In this document: positions 48,101 to 57,692 of the stretch, piece after piece | How the letters are laid out: each line of letters opens with the position of its first letter | Numbering within the stretch: the first letter of the stretch is position 1 | Origin: Desmodesmus armatus | Taxonomy: Eukaryota > Chlorophyta > Chlorophyceae > Sphaeropleales > Scenedesmaceae | Length of the DNA stretch: 64,000 nt | Reading direction: 5' to 3' | Assembly (NCBI GenBank): GCA_007449985.2 | Contig: VIIQ02000155.1 | Span: 124,001 to 188,000 of the forward strand | Position numbers and translations under genes: made by a program | The notes under the pieces: model-generated | The model's database searches: none | What the model was told of the DNA's origin: nothing | What the model saw: only the letters and a program-made list of their open reading frames with translations

Positions 48101-49703
48101 CACCAACTCATAGCCAGCTGCTGCTAGACCCTGCACACAGCACAGACACATGCAGATGTCGGTGCAACAGTTCAGAGTGGGTCATAGAGCTTGCCGTGAT
48201 CACGCTGTCATGACAGTGTCAGTAGACATCAACTCATAGCCAGCTGCTGCAAGGCCTGCATACACAAAGCAGACAGGGTTGGGGTCATGGAATAGTCCAT
48301 ATTGGCTTGACGCTGGCTGTACTCGCAACAGAGATGAAGCATACACAGCAAGCCGTGCTGGTTTGAATTAGGCCGCATAAATGCACTGTGAATCTTACAG
48401 AGTCTAGGTACTGGTGCATATGCCCACCTAACCCACCAACTACTGGGGCTTCGTCCCCTCTCCTTTCCCTTTCGTCCCCCCCCCCCCCCCCCGCCCCGGG
48501 GCGTGGAGCCGCCTGGGATACGAGCAACGCTCCACTGAAGGGAGTCTGAGCGCTTTACACTCAAACTCCCTTCAGTGAAGCGTTGCTCGTATCCCCACGA
48601 GGTTCCATGTCCCCCCCCCCCCCCACACACACACAGTTAGTGTCTTACACACCCCTGGACCCAAAGACCCCCCCCCCCCACACACACTGCTTGCATGTGT
48701 CCAAGTACTCCCTCTGGAGTCTTAGCCAGGTCCTCAAGGCCAGGTGGCTCCACGCCCCCCCCCCCCCCACACACACACCCACCCACACCCCGGGACCCCA
48801 AAGACCCCCCCCTCCCTCACCTTAGCCAGGTCCTCAAGACCAGCCTTGTCTGACACAGACACCAGCGCACGCCCCTTGGACCCAGCAGCTGCAGCAGCAA
48901 CAACAACACGAGACACACACAATATTCCACTCGCCTTTCAGTGCAGGACATGCATCATGTTGCCTGGTCATGTGAACCCTGGCACAAGCAGCTGCAGCAG
49001 CAGCAACACAGTACACACAGCCAACCATACTCCACATTCATTCAATTCTTAGGCTAAGAAAGCATGGTGCTGCCCAGTCATCCAAACCCTGTCAAGGTGC
49101 ACGGTTGTGAAAGTTGGAAGGGCCGACGGAGCTGCAGCTGCATTATGATGCCTCTGTGCTGCTGCTCTGACTATTCTGGGCATTACCAGCTTTTTTGGAG
49201 GTACAGACTATCAGCCAGGTTGTCTTGGTGAAACAAGCAGGTGGCGGCACTGTCTGCATGCGTCACTGCAGATGCTGCGCATCCCAACTAAACACTGGGG
49301 TATTAGGCGGACGCAGACGTCCTGTCCGTCTTCCCTTTGCCACCGATGCTCATTACAGCCTCACATATGTGTCCCCACTTGCTGAAGAGACTGCCAGCTG
49401 ACCCCCCCCCCCCCCACACACACACACACACCAACACCAACATCATACACACACGTGCGCACACCCCCAAAGCCCCACAGTTCCAGGACAATCCCAGGCC
49501 CCGCAACTGCGCTGTGGGCCTTTGTTCGCACCTGCTGACGCCATGACAGACATACGGCGTGAGGGCTGGCGCCTAGCTGCTGCTGTCACTCCCTCGGACT
49601 GCAGGCCCCTGCACAAGTGTGGCAGCAACTGACTGGTCACGTCTACTGCTGCATGGGGGCATGCCCTGAGGCCCAAGACTCTTACTTTATGCTGATAGCA
49701 CAC
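40635..49703 (-). CDS. purH: bifunctional AICAR formyltransferase / IMP cyclohydrolase (two small lesions in exon 10)
   Basis: Thirteen exons, in coding order: 49703-49532, 48888-48821, 47997-47877, 47359-47250, 46516-46250, 45803-45718, 45272-45206, 43876-43778, 43518-43340, 42432-42257, 41600-41419, 41041-40924 and 40754-40635. The product catalyses the last two steps of IMP synthesis. The first exon codes an Arg/Ser-rich leader, likely a plastid transit peptide. The cyclohydrolase half shows [43 protein letters not shown] and [16 protein letters not shown]. The transformylase half shows [24 protein letters not shown], the catalytic [32 protein letters not shown] and AHPGGSIRD. Length is about 588 residues, normal for the family. 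Exon 10 is two bases short: in GCCCCGGCTACACCCAGAG a C seems missing from each of two C runs, breaking the usual APGYTPEG motif. Introns are full of splice-edge repeats. Confidence 0.88.
41644..42027. repeat. eight perfect 48-base tandem repeats in purH intron 10
   Basis: The unit begins CAGTTATGACGTGAGAACAG and ends CTTCCTGGTCAA. It is repeated eight times with no visible difference. It starts 43 bases upstream (coding sense) of exon 11 and is followed by a partial copy of the exon 11 start (42026-42072). The unit is a multiple of three and open on the plus strand, giving a 16-residue periodic frame, but nothing suggests it is translated. Confidence 0.97.
42024..42075 (-). repeat. copy of purH exon 11 start
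   Basis: AACAGTGAAGGTGATGTCCT and GTCAGCACCCTGGGG match the true exon 11 acceptor end (41561-41604). The copy lies on the far side of the 48-base array, so the array sits between the real exon edge and its duplicate. Confidence 0.8.
42553..42657 (-). repeat. copy of purH exon 10 start with acceptor
   Basis: This repeats the exon 10 acceptor and first ~55 coding bases (42384-42455), including CAGCCGGGGCGACAACAATC and GTGGGAGACCTGACAGCAAG. It carries an internal insertion (GTATACACACACGGGTCT). The acceptor AG is intact, but the frame soon meets a stop. Confidence 0.8.
43888..43972. repeat. CAG and CACAG simple repeats in purH intron 7
   Basis: (CAG)n of about eleven units followed by GGCAAGATAAGTCACAACACGG and five CACAG units, just inside the acceptor side of intron 7. 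Confidence 0.85.
44004..44762. mobile_element. TTAA-flanked non-autonomous DNA transposon in purH intron 7
   Basis: The ends are inverted: GGGGGAAGGATACAATT at 44004-44020 and AATTGTATCCTTCCCCC at 44746-44762. TTAA lies directly outside each end (44000-44003 and 44763-44766). A 17-base terminal inverted repeat with a TTAA target duplication is the signature of piggyBac-like elements. The 759-base interior has no recognisable transposase; the longest frame (44019-44327, minus) codes 102 residues of unknown type. It therefore looks like a non-autonomous derivative that inserted into the intron without touching exons 7 and 8. Confidence 0.8.
45117..45173. repeat. (CAG)19 in purH intron 7
   Basis: Nineteen perfect CAG units, 33 bases inside the intron from the exon 7 donor. 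On the coding strand it reads (CTG)19. A length-variable site is expected. Confidence 0.95.
45378..45396. repeat. short interstitial telomere-like motif
   Basis: AAACCCTAAACCCTAG is two units of the plant/algal telomere repeat (CCCTAAA), in purH intron 6. A second pair (TAGGGTTTAGGGTT) lies at 57273-57287. Two units can occur by chance or at repaired breaks. Confidence 0.6.
46027..46090 (-). repeat. copy of purH exon 5 end plus donor
   Basis: CACCTGTGCATCGTAGCTGG, GTGTGTTGGT and CACGCCATCTTCTTC repeat the true exon 5 end (46248-46311). The GT donor and the reading QHTASYDAQ are preserved. C runs (coding G runs) surround both. Confidence 0.85.
46600..46772 (-). repeat. two copies of purH exon 5 start
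   Basis: The exon 5 acceptor edge (46480-46519, coding [14 protein letters not shown]) is repeated at about 46600-46639 and 46733-46772. The first copy keeps the acceptor AG and is nearly exact; the second has lost similarity at its end. G runs (coding-strand C runs) separate the copies. Confidence 0.82.
46925..47250 (-). repeat. ~110-base units carrying the purH exon 4 end
   Basis: CACCAGGTCGATGGGCTCTG and relatives at 47126-47150 and 47017-47036 copy the real exon 4 donor edge at 47246-47266. Between them CATCAACGCTGCTGTGCTGT, GTACTGTGCTGCAATTGTGC and CCTACCCCAA also repeat. So the unit is exon edge plus about 90 bases of intron. Confidence 0.82.
48093..48263 (-). repeat. two copies of purH exon 3 start with acceptor
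   Basis: GTGGACACCAACTCATAGCC plus AGCTGCTGCTAGACCCTG at 48096-48134, and a more diverged copy at 48219-48259, repeat the true exon 3 edge at 47962-48000. Acceptor AG dinucleotides are preserved in both. Confidence 0.85.
48501..48613. repeat. ~110-base inverted repeat (hairpin) in purH intron 2
   Basis: The inner arms at 48515-48546 and 48565-48595 match over about 31 bases with one mismatch (GGGATACGAGCAACGCT against AGCGTTGCTCGTATCCC). The outer arms (48501-48514 and 48596-48613) match imperfectly. The loop is about 18 bases. C runs lie on both sides. No target duplication was recognised, so it may be a small fold-back element or a palindromic duplication. Confidence 0.8.
48719..48742 (-). 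repeat. copy of purH exon 2 end
   Basis: CTTAGCCAGGTCCTCAAGG repeats the exon 2 donor edge at 48821-48839 (LEDLAK). The donor dinucleotide is lost in the copy. The surrounding CCCC-CACACACAC and CTGGACCCAAAGACC blocks also repeat (48654-48680 and 48760-48812). Confidence 0.75.
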
Positions 49704-50966
49704 TTGCAGCGCTGTATAATTGAGGTATCAAACCCTTGTCAGAAACGATGATAGTGCTGCTGCCAGCCTGCTGCTGCTACTGCCAACATTGTGTGCTGAT
49801 CGCTGTGTAGTAGTCGAGCTAGCTGGTTGCAGCGCCTCACCTGGTGTCCAGGAAGACGATCCTGGAGGGTTGCTGCCTGGCGACGACGCTGTTGTGCTGT
49901 GCACGGCGTGCAACAGGTGCGATCAGGCACTGTGTGCTGCACAAGCACTGCTGTGCTGCTGCCTGCAGGCGGCTTGAAGCATGAAGGGCCATGATTGATG
50001 TTTGTGGTAGACCGATGGCAGCACAAGCATGCCACTTATTCCGTGGTGGCGCTGTAGCACGGTTCTGTTACAAACGTGTTCACGCTGAGGAAAAGGCACA
50101 CCAACAACGGTTGTGCAGTCGGCCATGCTACTGGTGCTTGCAGCCTCAGCGAGGTGCCCGGTGCTTCCGGGAAGTTTGCCTGAAATGCTGATGCTGGATC
50201 ACCTTGTCCTTCGAAGGAACTCCTGGTTGATTCCAAACCCGGCACAGCACCTTGAAATGCTGCAAATCAACACATTAATCTAATCATGGAAAGCTGTCCT
50301 CCTCTAACTGTGAGACAAGTCATGTTCATGTGTGCACGCATGCATGCATATATATGCACGGGTCACAATCGGCACAGGAGCAGAGATGTTGTAAGTTCAA
50401 AGGAGGCCGAGCTGAGTGATAGGCCACTCCTTTTCGGGCATGTCCCGGTTCACCTTCACCTTCTGTGGGTGCTCAACAGTTATCCCTGTAAGCTGTATGT
50501 TGTTTCAGCAAGCTCAGCCTGCGCCAGGCTGGCTTGTGGCATGCACACTGTGCTACCAGTGTTATCGGGACAGAAGGATGCAGCACACCTTATCAAGTAA
50601 TTGTCTGGCCCACCTGGCCCACTAGTCAATAATGGCCCAGGGTTCTGCATGCAGTGCAGAGCAGACAAGCACAGAAGGTTAGCTACTTTGGATGGAAGAT
50701 CTCTCCCTATCAAGCCTTCGGTGTATGAACGGGCTGCTAGCGTGCTTCCTTCCATCAGGCTTGTACAGATCACAGCTTTTCGACCAAGCTCACAGAGGGC
50801 CGAACGTGTCCTCTGGACATTCTGTGTATCCTTGTGAAAGGCACTACATCCGGTAAAAGGTGGGCAATCCAGTCATCGCAGAGTGTGCTGGCACAACTCG
50901 AGTTGCTGCTTTGCTGCATCAACGTTCATGCTTTGCTATGCCTCCATGTATGCAGTCAATCCACAT
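49704..50966. other. intergenic region between divergent purH and LRR2
   Basis: About 1.26 kb, expected to hold both promoters. A GCATGCATGCATATATATGC stretch lies near 50338-50357. I see no further coding exon. Confidence 0.45.
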
Positions 50967-52857
50967 ATGGAGGATATAGAAGTACTAGCAGCGTCCCTGC
51001 TGCTGACAGACCTTCTAGAACCCTGTCTGTTAGCAGTGATGCGCTGTTTGGCAGATGACCCCGTCAGCCTTTGCACTGCTGCAAGGGCTCACAGCAGGCT
51101 GCACCAAGCAGCCGTTGTAGCGCTCAGCACAGTCAAAGCCAGCATAATGACGCAGCAGCGGACGGCTGACAGCCTGCTGCCATACCTGCGCAAGCACGCT
51201 CAGCACGTTGACAGCATGCGCCTGCGGGGCGACGGGAGCATTACAGTCAGACCGTCAATCCTGCAGCAGCTGCCCCCCAACCTGCATCTTACCAGCCTGC
51301 AGCTCAATGGCTTCAGCCTTCGGCTAGGGCCAATTGATGGCTTCCAAGGTGTGCTGGGGGCTGCTGGGCGCCCTCTCAAGCAGCTGCGGCTCCGCGGCTG
51401 CACGCTGCTTGGTGGGGTGCAGGGGTTGGCAGCAGCACTGCGCCTCCTGCCTGGGCTGGAGTGCCTCAAAATTTTTTGCGACAGCTTCGTCTCCCAGTTC
51501 CCAGCGGGCCTTTGGTCAGAGCTGCAGCAGCTCACCAACCTTCAGCTTGTAAGCATGCGTGGGCAGCCACACGACCCACTCCAACGCCCTTACTTGCTGC
51601 CAGCAATGATCGGTGGGGTTGCATCTTTGGAGTCTTTGCAGGCTTTGAAACACCTGGCTGACCCGGTGGTCATGGCGGCTCCGCATCGGAACTTGCCATA
51701 CCGGGTCACTGCAAACGCGCTGTCTGGCTTATGCAGCCTCACACGTTTGGTTGTGAGAGGGGGACGTGGCACGTTTGACCCAGGTGCCCTAGCCGGCAAG
51801 ACCCAGCTGCGGCACCTGGACATGCGCAAACGCGACTTCACCCCCAATGGAGCAGCAGGGGTCGCGCAGATGCTGTCCCAGCTGCAGCAGCTGACACAAC
51901 TCACATACCTGAGTCTGGGGGGTGCCTTGTTTGCTGTCGAGGACGGCAACCCTCCTGCAGCAGCCTACTCAGCCCTGACAGCAAGCAGCCAGCTGCAGCA
52001 CCTCGGCATCAGCGACTGCACACTGCCAGGGGGTGTGTGGCAGCATGTGTTCCCTGCTGGCAGGCAGCTGCCACACCTGCAGTCACTCAACATCTCCGCG
52101 GTCAAGCAGGTGGCAGATGACAGCTATGCAGCAGCCCCTGAAGGCAGCCGTCTCATCAGCTGCTGCCCTGGGCTGCAGTGTCTCGACATGCAGATGTTGC
52201 AGTGCAATGCGGAGGTGTTGCTGCAGCTGACACAGCTGCAGCACATGACCAAGCTGACGTATCACACGCAGGGCATGAACAAGGTCTTGACAACTCAAGT
52301 GAGTGATGAGCTGATGCTGTGCTCTGCCTTAGATGTTGCTGGCCTGCATGTGTGGTACTCCCAGAGTGGGCGGCCCACTCTGCATGCCCTTTTTAGGAGG
52401 CTTTAATCAGCACTTGGCAGCCGTGATGAATGCATGAACAGGCTGTACAGCATCTGCACGTTCATGCTGCAGTTGGTCGCCGGGGCAGGGGTGGGGCAGG
52501 GGTGGGGTTGCGGTTGCAACAGCTCAGGAGCCTTCTGACTGGCCAGTGCTGCGTGTATGGCAGCGTGTGGTCCCTGCAACGCACAATTTTGATCGTTGCA
52601 TTACTGCAACTGCAAGCCATGCGGTGCATGCCATGCCCTGCCTGTCTGAGTACCGCCTGTCACTTGACTCCCTGATCTGTTGCTCTCATTTCTGGTCTTG
52701 TGCCATTGTGCAGGCTCCTGGTGATGAGCCTGTGTGGCGCCGACTGTTGCAGCTCCACCTTGACGACAGCAACCCTGTGATTGCACAGCAGGCAGCTGCG
52801 GCCTTGGCAGATCAATGCCACACAACCCACACCCGGCACCCTGCAAGGGCAGGATGA
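50967..52857 (+). CDS. F-box-like leucine-rich-repeat protein, paralogue 2
   Basis: Exons 50967-52298 and 52714-52857, both phase 0, give 491 residues. The ATG was chosen because MEDIEVLAASLLLTDLLEP leads directly into the F-box-like helices (LLAVMRCLADDPVSLCTAAR). An in-frame extension to 50883 is open but Cys-rich and unlike paralogue 1. Leucine-rich repeats follow (LTSLQLNGFSL, LKQLRLRGCTLL, LTYLSLGG, LQHLGISDC, LQSLNISAV). The last exon codes GDEPVWRRLLQLHLDDSNP, clearly paralogous to the last exon of LRR1. It is likely an SCF-type substrate receptor by analogy; the substrate is unknown. Confidence 0.7.
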
Positions 52858-54180
52858 ATGTACTGGGCCTGTGTGTCACAGGGTTGGAGCACCGGCGCTG
52901 GAGCAGTGGCCGGCAGGGTAACCAGCAGGAGTGTGATAGGCTGGAAGCTTTGCACAGTGGCAACACAGTAGCTAGGTGGAGGGTGAGGGGAAGGGCAGCT
53001 TGCGCATGTGGCATGTTGTTGGTGTCGATTGAGTAGCAGGAGGCATGTTCTTGCTCTACTGTCTGTTGCTGTGTGGGGGACGGGCCCCGGGGCATGCTGA
53101 GCTGCTGTGGCAGCTGGCCATCGACCAAGTGGCCTCTGGCCGCATCCTTCTTTTGTTTTGTGTTACTCAGGCAGGAGCTTGACCAGCATAACAGGAGGCC
53201 AGCAACTTGCCACAATGGGGATGAGGCATTGCGCAAGTTTTTTTACATGTGGCAGGTGAGTGTGCACCACACGTGGCTGTGTGTTGTATGTTGGGATTTG
53301 TCTTTGGTAGTGCCATTCCGAAACGGTGCAGTCTGCAAAGCAGGTGTGTACCGGGTAGACGTGTGGGGAGGACAAGGGGGTGCTGGCCAGGCTGGCACTG
53401 ATATTCATTCCGACCTCACCCTGATTTGGGTGTGTCAGGGCGTGGGACGTAGTAACCAGGTGCTGATAACTGTCGTTGGGTGTTTTCTGCTTGTGTTTCA
53501 CCACAATGTGTGCTGGACCTTGCTTGCTTTGCTGCTGACTGTGTTTGTGCGGCAAAAGGTGCAAGTTGTCGTTTGTGTGGCCAGGCACCATCAACGACTT
53601 GTTTGGTTTTGAGTGACCGCAGTGAGCTGTAAGGATCAGACGGAGCCACTGCTCTCTGGGTCTCCTGGGTTCTGGGGTTGATCTAGCCAGGCTGGCTGGC
53701 TGGCTAGCTGGCTAGTGCAGGGTCCAGACAGACACAAGGGCGCAAAGGGATGCTGCACTGAACATAAGCACCTCTTGCATACGACAACAGGCATGCTGCA
53801 CAAGATATAATAAGCACCTCTTGCATACGACAACAGGTTTAAGCACCTCTTGCATACGACAACAGGCATGCTGCACAAGAGTTCCGACAACTTCCTCATC
53901 TAGTGCCCCTTGCATAATGGTTTAGTCATACGGTGGTTGGGACGAGTTCCCCGAGGTACGGAGCTGGATGACCGTCACGACACGACGCCCCAGGATGCTT
54001 TGAACACAAAACAAAACAGAGGTGACTGCGAGGGTCTCTGCCTCGGGAACACGAAGCGATGCCATCCGGGTCCTCCCGCTGATCAGTCTGCTGTTGAGCA
54101 GCCACAAAAACATTCGAAGACATTCATTCGTGTTCATGAGGGCTTGATGGGCGCAGTCACCCTCGAGCTGGGTTGGGCAA
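52858..54180. other. intergenic region with a possible orphan exon
   Basis: At 53170-53254 an open stretch (QELDQHNRRPATCHNGDEAL, then RKFFYMWQ) lies between a good acceptor (TTACTCAG) and donor (CAG|GTGAGTG). I could not attach it to any other exon, so it may be a gene relic or a missed small gene. The rest is non-coding apart from the tandem repeat at 53766-53885. Confidence 0.35.
53766..53885. repeat. three-copy tandem repeat, about 45 bases
   Basis: TAAGCACCTCTTGCATACGA followed by CAACAGG occurs at 53766, 53811 and 53838. The first and third copies also share CATGCTGCACAAGA. The middle copy is truncated. Confidence 0.85.
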
Positions 54181-54840
54181 CGCTTTGGCAGCAAGTAGTC
54201 AGACCGTCACTGGGACCACAGGCTTGAAATGCAGGGACAGATGGGAGGGGTCTACACACAGCTGGCTAGGGCTAACAAGTACCTACCAGATCGTACAGGC
54301 AGCTGCAGTGCTTGCCTTGAGTGTCTGCACAGCAGCTGCATGTGAAAAATGGGGTCTGTCAGCTGAAAATGGCCAGGAGGGGACCAGCAGCTGCTGCCTC
54401 AACAACATGCTGTAACAGCAGCTGCATGGCTTGTGCACCCACCCACGCACCAGCAGGGAGCTGACTCTCAAGCAGCTTTTTGAACGCCAACAGCAGCAGC
54501 GAGGCCAGGCTGTCTCAGTCTCCAACAAACTGTCTCACAACAAGGCAACAGCAGCAGCTCACAACCCAGCGCTGATCAGGCAACACACAGGCACATATGC
54601 CCCTGGGATTCAAATCTTGATTGCTCTATCCAGCTGTAAGCTGCTCTGGAGCTTTGAACGCAAACCTCACTTTCTCATTCAACGGCCATAATGTCGTCCG
54701 AACTGCCATGGGGCAAAAGGGCCCAGTTGCGCCCTAGCAGGGCCCCATAGGGATTCTTTGTTACGGAAAAGCATTTCTCTGCACTTGTCGACCCAAGACA
54801 GCAGCGGTGACCTTCCACCTGGCTTACTTCTGCCGAACTG
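54181..54840 (+). repeat. left copy of 660-base direct repeat
   Basis: From CGCTTTGGCAGCAAGTAG to ACTTCTGCCGAACTG. I saw no differences from the copy at 58362-59021 by eye. It does not begin TG or end CA, and no primer-binding site or polypurine tract adjoins it, so it is not an ordinary LTR. Confidence 0.92.
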
Positions 54841-54963
54841 AAGGTCTCACATGTGTGACCACCCCCCTGATTAAACCCCATTTGAACCCTAGCCCCAGCC
54901 CATTGGGCACTGCTGCTTCAGTGCTTTCAAATGCACCCTGTTGCTGTTTTCAACCACGCGCAG

Positions 54964-57166
54964 GGCACCAGCTAAGGAGGAGCCTGTGCACAGCGGTCAC
55001 AACCGCCACACCCCGGCCACCAGGAAGTCATGCGTCGTGGCTTGCGCCCAGGCTCTCGTCGACGGCAAGGTCGATTATGGCCTTGCCGGCAGACTATATA
55101 AGAAGGTGCGCAAGCAGCTTGGTGGTGACAAGCTGGCAGAGGATCCCAAGCCTGTATTGAAGGGCAGATGGGACCACTTTGTGGAGTACGGTGACGTCGA
55201 GGACAACCTCCGCACAGGCCGCCCTGTCCTTAGCAGCAGAGAAGATGCCCGAACAGCTAGTACAGCCATCAAGGCAGGAAGGCTGCACACAAAGACCCGC
55301 AAAGGACACACCATCACCCTGATATCCTACTTCACCACAGTGCGGCAGGCGACGGTGGAGTCTGATGCTGTCAAGGGTGTCATGCAGAAATACAACTGCA
55401 CCCCCCACCAGCTGTACAACGCCATGATGAGGGAGGATCCCAACCTCGGGCGGCGCAGTTTTGCGTTGAAGTACCGGCTGACAGAAAAGGAGAAAGCTGC
55501 CCGGAAAAGCTTCTGCAAGCAGCTGCTGGCAGAGTGGAACGTCGCACAGGCGTTGCTGAATGCAATCCTAGCTAGGATTGTGCAGTGCGACGAGGGCCGC
55601 TGGACATACAACACCTACACCCATGCGCATGTCAGGGCATATGTGGACCTGCAGCACCTCCCCCTGCACGACTACGTGTCGCTGCCAACGATCAAGGGGG
55701 ACAAGCAGCAGACAGTTCACTTCTTCATATGCGTGTCAGCACACCCCAGCTTCAGCGACAAGAACGGCTTGGTGTACTATGAACTCACCACAGGCACCAC
55801 CCACATCCTCCGCTGGTTCAACAAGCTTGGGCAAGAAGGCAAAGAGCCCTTTGTCTACCAGGTGAGCACAGTTACAAATTGACCAGCTGGTTTCCAAAGG
55901 CATCAGCAGCAGTTGCTGCTGCTGCTCCCACCCCAGCACACAGCTTCTCAATGTGAGGCTTGCCAGAAAGCTCGTAGCTGGCAGTAAAAACAACACCCTT
56001 ATGCTGCGATGCATATTCAACAGCTGCCATAACAATATCTGGTGCCGCGAGGTCTGCATGATGCGCGCGTACGAGCGCCAGGCGGCGCTCGCAGCATACC
56101 TTGCTGCACTTGAAATCACGCTCAAATGCCTTATTCTTGCAACCATCCCTGAAGTGATAAGAATCGTCAACTTGTAGATACACGTCGCGCTTCCAGTTGT
56201 AGAAATCAATGCGACCATGGCAATCGGTCAAGTGCACCTGCCAACACCACTCCTGTGACTGCTGCTGCTGCGCAACTAGCTGCATGAACTTCCACTCTGC
56301 AGGGGGGATAACAGGACGGCCAGCAGCCTCCCATGCCCCACTTTCATAAGTGCAGAAGCAGCACATGAGTGCGACAGGCTTGCGCACAGCGTCAGGGGTG
56401 CACAACTTGAAGTGTTGCACCTTGTCCCGACACTCCGTAGTGCACCACATGAACTGCTGCTTCTTCTCTGACTTGAGCAACTTATACTCATTGCCAGCAC
56501 GGTCCACCCACGTCACTGCTCTGTTGTGTGGCTTCTTCACCCTGATCCCCCCCAGTTGATGTGCTGCCAAGGCCTTCCTCATCAATGCCTCCCTCCCTTT
56601 GCTGTTGCCGTGCTGTTGCTCCGCCATGCCGTGACCTGCAGAGGAAGGATGGAGCAGACGCAGCAAGCACTGTTACTGATGAGGTAGCTGACAACCTGTA
56701 CAAGATGGTGGAGAAGTTTAGGAATGTGACTGGTGAGGACCCCATCATCATGATGGACAACGTCCGCATACAGGCCAACATCCCGGATAAGATCATCGAG
56801 TCCCGCTACGGCACCATCACCCTGCCTGAAGGCTGCCGCCTTCGCTTCCCCCCCCACAGCTCAGACATTGATCAGCTGGTGGAGCACTCCATTGGTGCAG
56901 TCAAGGGAGCAGCAACAGACAAGGTGTTTGATGAATGCTGCCATGGGGTTGTGTTCTCGGGTGAGTCCCTGCGGCGCATCTTCAAGGGTGTGTTTAAGAG
57001 GTTTGAGAAGGGGGAGCTGTACCACCGGGGGGTGGAGCGCAACATGCGCAAGCTGCCCACTGTGTTGAGGATTATCGCATCCGGAGAGGATGAGTGGTTC
57101 ACAGATCCAGATGGCAAGCAGCACCATGGCAGCAACGGCGACTGGCCGAATGCAGGCGACCGCTAA
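54964..57166 (+). pseudogene. Tc1/mariner-like DDE transposase lacking its first exon in place
   Basis: Two exons here, 54964-55861 and 56642-57166, join in phase 0. An N-terminal exon of 35 bases (58236-58270, MGKNKRSRASD) fits the open phase exactly but now lies downstream; together they would make 485 residues. Seen motifs are a helix-turn-helix tail with NLRTGRP typical of Tc1/mariner, then the three catalytic acids: CDEGRW, MMDNVRI and the FPPHSSDIDQLVEH equivalent of the family PPYSPDLNPIE box. Counting gives 41 residues between the second Asp and the Glu. The protein would cut and paste the element through its terminal repeats. In this arrangement it has no upstream start, so it is probably not expressed, although the coding exons carry no stop. 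The intron contains an antisense ORF. Confidence 0.78.
55872..56627 (-). CDS. putative PD-(D/E)XK (Vsr/DUF559-like) nuclease nested in the transposase intron
   Basis: A 251-residue uninterrupted ORF from ATG at 56627 to TAA at 55874-55872. It lies wholly inside the transposase intron (55862-56641) on the opposite strand. The N-terminal half has clustered Cys (WCTTEC at 61-66, LC at 75-76, CCFC at 89-92), a possible zinc site. The C-terminal half reads GRIDF (Asp141), YLQVDDSYHF (Asp154, His158), ERDFKCSKVC (Asp171) and LALVRAHHADL (Arg187, His189-190, Asp192). This order resembles the D...ExDG..H...R.D..L...VLR core of Vsr and DUF559 nucleases, with Gln in place of the usual Glu. Such folds act as repair or homing endonucleases. 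It fills 97% of the intron and has no visible intron of its own. The nuclease call is inference from motifs only. Confidence 0.5.
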   Translation of the reverse strand: MAEQQHGNSKGREALMRKALAAHQLGGIRVKKPHNRAVTWVDRAGNEYKLLKSEKKQQFMWCTTECRDKVQHFKLCTPDAVRKPVALMCCFCTYESGAWEAAGRPVIPPAEWKFMQLVAQQQQSQEWCWQVHLTDCHGRIDFYNWKRDVYLQVDDSYHFRDGCKNKAFERDFKCSKVCCERRLALVRAHHADLAAPDIVMAAVEYASQHKGVVFTASYELSGKPHIEKLCAGVGAAAATAADAFGNQLVNL

Positions 57167-57639
57167 GGCGTCAGCGCATGCAGCAGATGCAGCAGCAGCA
57201 TGGCAGCAGTTTGCTGTCCAAGCCTGCACATGGCTGCGCATGGGGTGTGTGTTCCTAGGGTATGCCACCTATAGGGTTTAGGGTTCAGCTGCAGCCACTG
57301 CTGTGGTGAGCATCAGTGTCTTCATGATCTGTGGCCAGTGCATCCGCTGAGCTAACAAGATGTAGTGCAGCCTGTGTTTATTCAAAGCACAGCCCTCAAT
57401 GTAGTTGTTGCAAGTTTGATCAATGTAGTTATCAGGGTTGTGTGTGAGAGAGGGTGTTGGAAGTGCCACTGGCCCCCACCCAGGTGTACTGTTGGGCAGG
57501 CAGCACACATAGCAGCTGTCCAATCATTGATTCTGTCACATAAACTGGTATGTGTGGAGAGAGTTTGCAGCTTAGATGCCCCATCTTTACCTCATTGTGC
57601 TTGAGACAGGCACTACTGGGAGTTATGTCATGTCAACTG

Positions 57640-57692
57640 TGCCTGGTATTGCACTGTTAGCAGCTGTGCTTTCACAGCTGTGCAACCAGGCA
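57640..57692. repeat. candidate joined terminal inverted repeats (hairpin)
   Basis: CAGCTGTG (57661-57668) and CACAGCTG (57673-57680) flank a CTTT spacer. Farther out, TGCCTGGT-AT-TGCAC (57640-57654) pairs with TGCAACCAGGCA (57681-57692), with a small bulge on the left. It lies between the transposase stop and the displaced first exon, where the two element ends should meet in a head-to-tail dimer or circle. Confidence 0.55.

Noticed and set aside
45378..57287. Telomere fusion site from CCCTAAA motifs
   Set aside because: Only two repeat units at each of two places, too short to claim a former telomere.
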